A DNA stretch of 64,000 nt from Branchiostoma floridae (Eukaryota; Chordata; Leptocardii; Amphioxiformes; Branchiostomatidae). Numbering within the stretch: position 1 is the first letter of the stretch; the number at the start of each line of letters is the position of its first letter. The notes beneath the pieces were generated by a model. The model did not search any database, was not told where the DNA came from, and was given only the letters and a program-made list of their open reading frames with translations. The stretch lies in the NCBI RefSeq assembly GCF_000003815.2, contig NC_049979.1:14615459-14679458 (forward strand), written 5' to 3'. Made by a program: the position numbers and the translations under genes. Of this stretch, positions 48,001 through 60,000 are shown one piece after another.

Positions 48001-51000
48001 TCTGCCTTGACAATCGCGTCTTTTGCTGTCATCATCTTCTCCTATGTGAAGGTCTACCAGCAAGCCAGCAGGCAGCACTCCCTCATCAAGAGCCAGAATG
48101 AGGGTGACGATGTGAAGTTCTTGGAGACCAAGGCCGTTAAAACCATCACTACTCATTCCATCATATTTCTCATCTTCTTCGTGTCCTGGTCCCTTCACGG
48201 AATAACCAAGCTGCTCCTCGAGAACTGGACTTTTCCCTCAGATGCACTCAAAGCTGCCAATCGCACCTTTCTGCTTGTTTTCCTGACTATTCCTTGTTAT
48301 TCCAACCCTATAGTGTATGGCTTTTGCAACACAGAAATTCAGGAAGCTTTTCTGGACATGATCAAACGGATTCGAACAAAGGGAAATGATGTCTTCATTG
48401 GACAGGGCACCACCAATTCACATCGTCATGGACGCGCAAAAAGCTACAGTGATGACCACGATGAAAATCAAGGTTGCCAAGAGGCAGAACAGGTTTAAGA
48501 AGACAATATTGTGCTTAGTTCAATAAATATAGTGACAGCAGAATACAGAAAGACTGGAACATTTATAAGTACAGCAGACTTCCAGTTCAGGCTTTTTCAG
48601 GAATTTTTATAGAGAAGAAGAAAAAGTTTGTCATGCTTGCCCTCTGGGATTAACAAGTGAGTACATACAACCTTGTTTTGTCCAGATAATTTTTGATTGA
48701 ATTGTATATACCCATTACCTAAAATTCTTGCCTGTGGCATTACTGAAGGAGTACAGCTTCAAGATAGCAAGCTACAGAGAACACTGAGATATTACACTGG
48801 GCTTCACATGTAACATTCTGCACATAATATATACCCCTGGCACTTAAGCAACAAAGAGAACAAAACAAAACATTTAACATACATCCACACACCCCAGTGT
48901 TACTACAAACCACCTTAAAGCTGGGGTGCAGGTGGTTATGTGACATGCATTTCTGTCAGTAATTACAAATCTATGGAGCCAATTGCCAAAATGTCATGTA
49001 TGAATTGTTCTGTACACCATGACTTGGTTGTTAAGAGGTTCTGGATTGCCTGTCCATACTTTTTTGACAAAACTTTTCATGCAGAGAAATCTGTAAAGAC
49101 GGGCAACCTTGATTTCTTATCTTGTTGTATTAATTCATTCTGACACAAAAAATAATTTACCTACACAGAAGAAGATGAGTTGGCAAGAACAGTGATCCAA
49201 AGCTCTGCCCCTGACTTCTTAGTATAGATATGAGAGACATAAATAAAATGTAAAGTACAAGTATGACTGTTTTGCAGCAATATGTATGCACCATTAAAGT
49301 TACCACAAGAAACTGAGTTTGTATATTCATGTAGATTTTTCTGTCATGAATGTTCCTATTTTAGTACATGTATAGAGAAAGTTTGACACAAAGCTTAGGG
49401 TACAAGATTTATTAAACACTTCTTTGGCCATATAACTGTATTTGAGGTCAGACACTACTGACAATAGCATATTTCACCTTTTGTGAATGGTCACATATTC
49501 ACATCCATCACTTTAGTCTGGTATAACATACCATGACACTGCTGACATACTGATGGTTCTAATGTGCAATGAATTGTATATGCCGGGATACCCTTCACTA
49601 ATGGCGTAACATGCTGAGAAGCAATTTGGTCAGGACAGGATTGAAAAATGTACAGCCACACATACTGGTAGTGAGGGATGTGGGGTGCCAGGAAATAAGA
49701 TTCCATATGTAAACAACTCAAGCTGTTTATGATTTGACAGACATCCAAATACCTAGACTCTAGGCCAATTACTGAGGAACAGTTTGTTGAAATTATATGT
49801 AAGAAAATACATTTAGTAGTTATTTAGACATATAACATGATAAAACAAGATGCAACCTACATTTTTACAAGAGGCTTAAAAAATGGCAAGGTTAGATCTA
49901 CATGTATTTAGTTGGACAAAATGATTTTGTCTTGAAATGCCCACTACAGTTTGGGCATCAAACTAAAGAAAAAAAAGTACAGTAGGCAAGTTACTGGGTT
50001 ACTACCACATTAAGGCAAGGGCCCCTTATTGAATGTTATGCAATTCAGTGTAATCCCGGAAGCTTGCTGCATCAACGTTGTCATTAGGATGGAAATTGAT
50101 TTCTAATAGGAAAATGGCCAATGGCGATCAGGACCATAAACAATCAATGATGCCATTTCAGGATATAATCACACTGCTGGGCATTCAGACATCTTCCAAG
50201 AAATGCTTGCAGATATTCCAAAGAGGCACTTGTCCAGACATCTTTTCCCATCAAGCGTACATCATAACTGAAGTTATAAGCCCCTTAACGATATTCACCT
50301 GGACACTTTAAACGGAGGGCTTTCCAAAAGTCAAGGTTTAAGCCGCTAGCCTCACATCTAGCAAACGTCCCATCTGTCTTCCATGACATGAAAGGCATTC
50401 ACCACCACCGGAAAGTACCTAGGGGACAACTCAAACATGCAACAATCACACACTGGCTCTGATGAATCCTGGCCATTATTTCTTTGACTGCTGTTTGAAG
50501 CAAATGGTCAATATATTTAAGTCAATATACAACATAACATACATGCATGTAACATTACACATTATTGTTATTTGCTATGTATGATACATATGTATTAGCA
50601 GTCACATGAAAAATGTTGAAAATACACTTTTTCACTAGACTTTTTGTATGATTTTGAACAAAACAAAAAAGAAAATATACCACACAAGAGAATTTTGAAA
50701 AGAACTTTTTGAAACCATAACCACTTGGTACATCTAAACTAGTCTTCCATTTATGTGGTTCATCTTTTGATAACGGAATCTTGCATCACTGGAATATTGT
50801 ATATGTGTGCCAATACTTTGCCATTCCAATCTCCATTCAGACAGCAAAGACGGCGGGAAGGCATTAAGTATAATTCTAGCTTATCATGCATTACCTTTGA
50901 AAAATCAACACACAGATTAGTTTGTTGCTTGCAGGGATCTCGTAATGGTCCCAACTCCCAACCATCTAATCCCATCTAATCAAAGTTATTGAACACAGCG

Positions 51001-54000
51001 ATTATACCTATAACCATCCACTGTAATATTTTTCAAACATATGCATTACGAATACATAATCAATCTTTATGAGCAAAAATGTCAAGGCTTGAGCCGTCAA
51101 GTTCCACTGAAACTAATGGATGGCTGTGGATACGTTTTTTACATGAGCAGGTAGAGAAATCTAACATGTCCTTAAATATCTAAAAACTAACCTCCAGCAT
51201 GGTAAGGTAGCCAGTTGGCATCAAAACTGTATTGATTATGGGGGTAGGCAGCAGGATGTAGGTTAAGCAAGAAAAGTTAAAAGATGTGGTGTATCTGAGA
51301 TGTATTGTCTGAAACAGGCAGATGCTGTGTCACACATGCCTGTTATCTGTTTAATGCTAACAAATGCTTTGTTGCCATTTTACTTCGCCATATTCCCCGA
51401 TATCTAATTATTGAACACCAACAACTGCATCAACAACATTGTAGTGAATCATTATACAATATACCAGTGGCAGGGAATAATAACAGCAAAAGTCACAATA
51501 TACATGTAAATGAGTAGATAATAGCTGGTCTGTTGGCATTCTTGTGTAAGTTTCAAACAGTCCAACCCAGCTTAACCTTGACAGAGGACATCAATGTATC
51601 CACTCCATCACCTGTTTCATGCACGTGTACCCTTCAGGACTAAAAGCCCATCCTGCCCATGGCTCTTAAAGACATTTAAAAGGGTTACAGCTAAAGATGG
51701 CCCCACGTCTTTTCAAACTTGGCGTCTGGAAGCTTAACTTCTTAATGACACAGGATTGCTTCAGAGATGCCAGAATGGATGCAGAAGGGGCTTCTTGGCA
51801 CACCGACTGTGGCTATTAACTTTCATTTAAAGATAAATCACCCCATTGACGTCATTGCATGCCTCCCCCATAAGATGGGCCTACCCATCCCTTTAAGCGT
51901 TACTAACTGCTTTCAAACTTGAGAGTAAAACGGTGTTAGCTGCATGGGAATGAGTCCTTTGGTTTTCACTTTTGATCCTGTTATACATCTATCAACACCT
52001 TCCCTCAAATCTTAACAACATCTTTAGGTAGTTTTCTGTCTGTACATTATTCAAACAGACTAGCACTGATATCAACATGATTCTTGCAATCTGAAATTAC
52101 CTATTCCATGTGATGGTTTGAAAGCCGCTTAGAACCAGCCAGCACTTAAACTCCAAAAATGAGTCATGACTGTAACATGATAAGGAGGGGATAGAGAGCT
52201 TGGTATTGTGACAAAAATCTAATTAAGGAATCTATTGGGATCCAGCGTAATTGTATGGTCTTTTTGCCACCATAACAAGGTTAATACTGTCAATTTTGAT
52301 CTAAGGAGCCAATCGTATGCCAATCAACAGGAAATGTGACAGAGTTTCCTGAATTTTCTCTATATATGGGATAATGAAAAAGCTCTAGACAGAAGATATT
52401 CATAATCAGTCTCTGTGCATTTATTGCAGTTTTAGTAGTATATCAATTCACAAATTAGTAGTATTTCAATTCACAAATCAAGAGGATTCTTCATTTGTTG
52501 CCACTTAATACTCCTTTACTACTGATACATTTATTAGCAGGGTTTTGTTGAGATACTCCATGAATCTAAAATTCTGAATTGCCAAAACTATGCTTTGTCT
52601 CAATTATTGAAAATACAAACATACACATGCATACTTTCAAACACATGCAAAACCAATGCAACAAAGAGCCAAATAAGCTATAACTACTCCTTGTTCAGCA
52701 CCAAGGACAGTGTTATATAGCTATCTACCTTATTCTGTACACAAGGGTATCAGACAAGCATTTCACATTTAGCTGATGCATTATCAGTACCAAGGACAAT
52801 TACTGTCTGAAGCCTGCATGTATACATAACCATCACAAGAGGTGCAAAGCAAAGTAAAAGGTAAAACCCTTGGGGCCTCTATGGGTTTGTGCCAGCAAGG
52901 TTATTGCCATATTTTGAGCATTGCATCATTGTTTCAACAGCTATCAACTAATGGAAACGTTCTACATGAGTTATGCACAATGAGTGGGTCATCAAGCGTA
53001 TGTCTTTCAAATGCAAGAAGTATGTGACACCAACCGGAGCTGCATACTTGTATTTTAACTTCCTTCCCTTCTATAATAAAAGGAAACATAGAAACATGAA
53101 ATGATGTATGACTCTACACAAGGACCAGGAAGGGCAATGGTTGTCAGGTTGCTTGTGACAGAATCAAAAACAAGTCAAGTAGAGGTATGAAACTTAACAG
53201 CTGGATGAATTGTTCGAGAAAATAATTCCACCTATTGAGGGCCAACCCTGACCTTCCCAGTCAGCACTAGCTTTCCAGTGCTTTGGAATGGAGCTGGTGA
53301 AAAACATTGTTTTCCAACCAGTACTCATTTGTTAAAGACCAATGTGAGAAGTGGAGACATAGACAACAGAGAGACTTCCCACCATAGTTCTTGAGATATC
53401 AAAAGAGTGCAGACAATTTCCTTCCATCCTATCAGAATGCTGCCATTTGTTACACCAAGACCCCCGGGGCATTTTCTCCAGAATGAACACATGAAAATGG
53501 TCCAACTGTGTGTACATAATATATAAGGACTTTTAGGACTTTTCTGGATTTTTTCCGAAGTACAGTTTCACCCCTTAGATGCATCCTTGTATCTATTTAT
53601 ACCTATCACAGTTTTCATTGCTGTTACAAGGACCTTGGGAACCATGTTTTTTTCAATGATATTCCAGGAAGAAGCCAATATAAATGCAATATAGATCAAA
53701 GATACCATTGCATGCACAGATACAATACAGGAGGGATGGCAGGAGATATGAAAATCCTTTTCATGATGCCAAATAAAAGGACTGACATGGATGTCAAGAT
53801 TTTCTTTGGCTTTCCTTAAAAGAACATCACATGATGTATGTTGGCTTTCATATCTACCAACTCCTGGCATCTGTCCCATCTGCAGCTGGTTTACCACAAG
53901 CCTGGTTTCTGAACCAAACCCCAGAGGCCACTTTGGGTAGTCCAACATTCTGTAATCACACGCTAGATGCTTTGGGTTTTTCTTCTTAATTTTGAGGTAC

Positions 54001-57000
54001 ATTGATGTGGGTTTTAATAAGGATAAAAGATAAAAGGTATGAAGCAAGCACCATTCCCAATGCATGGCCTGAATGTAAAAAAAACAACGTTTAACTCATA
54101 ACTCCTTCTTAGATTAAAAAAATGGACATTGGAATTAAATATACACTAACACAACAAACAGTGTCACAAAAAAAGCTTTAGACAACAAACAATTTGTTGT
54201 CCAATAGAGACAGTCACCCTTTTTGTACCTTCTGTACTGCAGCTCAGAGCACATAAAACCAGACTTGTTCCAATACACTGTTCCCAAGTGAGCACAACGC
54301 ACAGTAATCCTAGTCTCCCAGGGAAGGGATAATAAACATCATAAACGATGATGGATGTACCAGAGTTGCAACATCTTTTAGATCTACTAATAGATTCTTG
54401 AACCCAATATAGTCTCTTAATCACAAATTCCAGAGCAGATGCCAACAGTGGGTAAATTAATTACCTTGGCTGGCATTTTCTGGGTCCAAGGCAATGAAGC
54501 GCTTTTTGATGTGATCTTTGATACCCCAGCTGACTGAGCATAAGAAAGAGTTTGCATTTCTAAGCGAGTGAGAAGCTTTCTATACACCTGCTCCATGCAC
54601 AACTGGGTTGCTACTGTAACTCATTCAGCAGAAGACAGGATGAATTGAAGCAATATATTCTCTGACTGAGTACTTTGGTTAGTGGTCATGCTTTTAGGTT
54701 TTGAGTTTAACAGCTTGGCATGTTGGCTGAAATGGTTGCAGTCCTTAGTAACATTACAGAATGTTACATGCTGAGATCAACCATTTAATGTTCTTTTGTA
54801 CCCATGAAAATAAAAAAAAATATATAGAACATATATGCATACACAGTATATGCCTGTCTGTAATAATGGAAGAAAAGCTCCCAGCAATTCACAGCTAGAT
54901 TCCAATTTTCTGTGTGCCATATTCATATTTATTTAATGTTATTTCCTGTCTTTTCATGTATTACAGGGATGTAGATAACACCTGAATGGCAAAGATGACC
55001 CGTACCCAACCCTACACTTGGATGTACTTTAACAGAGTACAGGCTGCAGTCCTGTATGAAGACATGTAGGTCATCATAGGGCTATGATCAAGGTCAAGTT
55101 AAGTTAGAGGCCATGGGTCATTTTTGATGGCCATATTAGCAGCCTGGTTCATTGGGTATACTGCCCTCCAGGTAATAAAGAAATATTCATTTTGTTGCAT
55201 GAACAGAATGGCAAAACGGATTTTCAAGTATGACAAGAACTTTGCATTGGCCCAGGTTTATTGCCTGGCTACAAGTTATGCAATACTATTCCTCAAAGAG
55301 TAAACTTCAGAGTGATGATATCAAGCTTGCATACTGTACAACTATACATAATAAAAGATGGTAACATTTACCTTATAAAGCAGATTACTGTGTATCCCTT
55401 CAAATACTGTATTGTTGCTAAGGTCTCCATCCACTGATTGAAGTTCACACTTTCTAAGCTAAAGCTTGAACTTATAATACCAACTAGTCCTGATTTCTTT
55501 AACCATAACACAATCATAACGAAACACACAAATATGGAAATGAATGTCCATTCTACACAGACAGGGGTATCAGATAATCCAAAGTTACGGTGTACTATCT
55601 AGATTGCTACAATACTGAATGTTAGAATCATAACAACATTTTCTTGTTTAAGCTTCATGGTGCAAATCGTGCATCAACTATAAAAAATCAACTCGAACTG
55701 AACGGAAAATTCCTAAAATTGCTACTGTTATTTATCATTAGTCAAAGCACAACAGTTTTTTGACAACTGACACTGGTGCAATTATATGATGTTGAAGTCA
55801 TAAATTTACATCCGTTAGGGAACCTGCCTCTAGAAGATAAAATTGGGAATATTGTGACTTGGATGAGTCAAACTGTGACACCAAATGTTAATAGCGCTCT
55901 CTCACAGGAAATTATTAAAACCCAAGCCTCCTGTAAAACACAAACAACAATATCCTCCCACAACCACCCCCCTCCTGAGAGATTAAATCCTCCCTGTGGC
56001 TTCCTGTCATCAATATTTGATATTCTTGATATTGCACCTGCATAAAGCACAAAGTGGCAGAGAGTGGATTTAGACTGGACATGGTAGGACCAGACCGAAC
56101 TGGATAAATTGCGCCACTACGACTGTGAGGAGACTTGATTGGGCAATAAAAGTTTCATTTGTTACATGAATTAGACTGGACTGGACCGGATTGAACTGGA
56201 TGTTCCCAGGTTGACAAACATTCGCAGGGCCTATAGGCCAATTTTATCGACCCCTACATGCCACCTCATCAACCAATCAGCCACAAATTCATTGATTTCT
56301 ATATGAATCTCATTGTCACCACCACAGTTTATTCATTTCAACAGAAGTGACATGAGTATTAAGTGGTTTGCATGCCTAATCCTAAAGTTCCCAGTTTCTA
56401 GGGGTTAGCCACTTCAAATGATGCAGCAGTTGACAAAGCTTTAAATAAAGAATAATTTGATAAATATAATAATCCTTACGACCAGAAACTGATCATGAAG
56501 TCTATATTATTCCATCTCCGCAACAAAATGCCTGATAAAAGTGGCTATGCATCTAATACATCGAAAACAATGCAACAAGCTTCACATGACTAGGAATCAG
56601 CTTTCTACGATGTAAAACATCATAAGTACCAGTTCTATAATACTGGGGTACAAACATGGTAAGGCTAGTCGAGTTCATTATCAGAGACATTATCAGAGAA
56701 TTATCTACAACATACAAAAAAAAATATTCATTGATTGGGTCTATATCTCTCTATGTTGTAACTGTGATCCTCATTGGTATATCAGACTATATCTTGTCCT
56801 GATGAATATTAAATGTTCTGCCAATAATTGATGTTGGGTCCTACCCCATATCTTCAATAATCAAGTAATCTACCATGGAAATTGCAGTGGAAACTTAATT
56901 TGTCTTACCATGAAAACATTTCTATATACAAGTGGTACAAATTTCACAAACGTCAAATGGTCTCGAGGCAAGAGTACCTGTTTTCAGGTTATTATCTTTT

Positions 57001-60000
57001 TCCTGGAAATCTGGGACAAAAGCACTGGTCTGTACTGTTTTAAGGTTGGAAGCGTTGGAACAAATTGATTTCTGCAAAGCATTTGTCATCAAAATGACCA
57101 CATTTCTGCAAATACATTTCCCAATACTCCCTCTGATTAATGACTCCAGCAAGTGTGGGAATACAAGCCGTGTGACGCCTAATAGATCACAATACAACAG
57201 CTTCAGCTTGGTGATCTGGCAAGCCTTACAGGAATGGATCATTCCTACCTGACCACCTTTATGTTGAGTGAACAGCATTTCTGACTGAATTCCTGCAAAT
57301 GAGTTCTTTAGAACAATATGGAGGCGTGACAAAGCCAATTTGAATGAATGAATGTATTAAGGAAGGAAGGAATTAAGGAAGGATGGAAGGAAGGAAGAAT
57401 GAATAATGAAGAACTGAAAAATGAATGAACAAATAATGACTGAACATATTAGGAAGAATGTAGTCTCTACCAGACTCCGGGTCGCTGGAAAACCAAAGAA
57501 AAAAAACGCAGGTCGCGTACTGTTCCCTGGTCAGCTTACTCCTTTATTTGTTCCATTTCTTCGGTTTTCCAGCAATCCGGAGTCTGGTAGAGACTAGGAA
57601 GAATAAACTTCAGAATGAGTGAATAATGAATGAATTCATTATCCCTTCCTGACATACTGTAAAGACATTACGTTCCCAGGGATTTAATTTCGAGGAAGCA
57701 GGAAAAGGGACATTTCGCGGTGGTTTTAATTTCACGGTAGCACCATGCACTGTAGTCGTCTCTTATTGCCATGAAAAACATTAAACCACCGCGAAAGTTT
57801 CTGCATTTACAGTATAGTGTCACTTTTTGCTGACAACAGGATCTGCATGTCTAAAACCCCAAAATCGTGTCCATAACACACGATATCAAAACCTTAATTT
57901 CTTCTGCAGTACCACAGACAGCAGCTAAGGGACTCATAATCTAATGATTTCTTCCTTTTACAAACAACTATCAACTATCACACTTATCAAGATCCAGTTA
58001 TGTGGTCCACAACCAGACACACAAATGGACACAGCCAAAGCCTTAACCAGTGATAAACAAGAGTTAACTTTGGAGACTTCATAACTCCATGCAATATTTT
58101 AAGCCTTTGTAGAATTAATGTTTTATCTTGGTCTCATGGATGATACAAATAAGGCTACAAATAGCATAACTATTTTGAATGAAGGTCTTTTCTACCAAAG
58201 TATATGTATGGTATACGTGAATGTAACTTTGCTTGGAAGAAAGCGAATGACTTTAAATACAAAATCTCTTTATATTTGAACAAAATTAAACACTCACTTC
58301 TTCCACCTCATCATGAGGATGACTAATGATGATGATGATGATGATACACTCTAATCACAGGATTCAAACAGGACTGTAATAAGGCAAGCTTCAATAACAA
58401 GGCTATAAACTGACTACCACCAAATCAATATTTCCTGCAAAGCTCTATGAGTTATGAACCCATAGTGTTGCCATAACAAGTTCCACATTTGTCACATTAC
58501 CCCATTATCCTTATCACCAAGGACACAGGCCGATCCAGGAGGCAGTAATGAGCAATATGTCAACTTTAAGCACTCCGTATTATTCTGTGACTGAGTTATT
58601 ATTCTGAAATTACATATGTAAGGAGATCTGCCTGGTACTACACAGCGACTGATGAACAATATGCCGAAACACCAGAATCTTATAGCACCATCTACGTTCC
58701 TTAACTACATGTACAAGACATGCTTTAAACTGTTGAATATTTCATTTTGTAACGTGAGAGTTCGACACATCAATGGTCTGCCAAGCTGAATGGTACCTCA
58801 TCACATCTGGTTTCCTATTATTGCTAATAAGAGTGTTAACAAACATATTTACAGATTAGGAATTTTGTTATCTATTGATTTTTCAGCTAGCCTGGGTACC
58901 ATCCTCCATTAAAATGTCCTTCTGTTGAAGGTTTAAGATACAAAATACATACCAGCATGCAAGTATACTGAACCCAAGCAAATGAATAGACATCTACTTG
59001 CTTTGGAAATAGATGGAAATCCAAATCTTCCAAACAATAAACCAAGTATGTTTAGATAAGAGACATTGAAAAAGGGGCAATCAAGCTACTGCTGAGCTGC
59101 TACACTGGCAAGTTGCTGGGATCATCAACGTTAATGATGATATATGTATACATACAATCCTCTGAAGCTTTAGTGGTAGGCCTCCTGTCTCGAGGGAAGT
59201 ATGATACTAGTTGTGACAAATGGCTGTTCCAAAGAAAGCCTGTTATCGATGAGCTGACAGAGTGTATCTGTAAGATGGCCTACATTCGTGGGCTGAAATG
59301 TGAGCAGCTTGCACCTTAAGATAAGACACCAAGGTCCATATGTAAAGCATACTCTTCTAAGCAGTTCTGTGGAGGGACTGGCAAAGTTTGAGAAGAAATC
59401 ATGGCCAAAGATCTAACACAGTGCAGGAACTTACTGCCACGTACAAGCACAGAGGAGGGAATTCAAGTTCTAGTTTATGTACATTTTACTTTTCACCACA
59501 GGAAATTGCTATAACACAAAAGCAGCTGAAGAAAACCACATAAATGGTAGACAGAGTTAGTACATTCTCCTGTCACTGGTGAATTATAACATAAACAGGA
59601 AATCAGGTCCACAATGTCTTGAAACAATACATACTCTAGCTGTCCACTGCTTAATACTGTCTGGGGCTCAATCTGTGGTGCACTGTTTCGTACAGTTCAA
59701 TCTGCACACTACTGGTAGAGGTTACACTCTTTCAGTACTTTGGAGGGGACAGTGTGAGCAGCAGGCTCATGCTTAGAGGAATTACGTCATGTGCAACTTA
59801 AAGAACCAACAGTCTCAAAAAAGAGAAATGGTATGCTTCAGCATGACTTGATCAAAAACTGCAAGGCCACAGCTGATTCTACTACTGTCATGTTGAGGGC
59901 ATTGAGACTTGGCAAAAATGGCAAAAAACATACCTGATGCTTGCAACTAAAATTATCAATTGCGAGTTCTCAAAGCTCCTTGGGTGCTGTGAGAAGTGGT

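Noticed and set aside
47347-48498. Assignment of the GPCR as an opsin or melatonin receptor
   Set aside because: The retinal lysine position in TM7 is Leu, and similarity to melatonin-type receptors was only an impression; kept as orphan.
53568-54065. 165-aa minus-strand ORF, the longest unexplained ORF in the large intron
   Set aside because: Composition matches translated AT-rich intron DNA; no motif, no start context or poly(A) support.
56922-57338. Overlapping ORFs on both strands (138 and 106 aa)
   Set aside because: Mutual antisense, no recognisable motif, and no sign that either is a gene.
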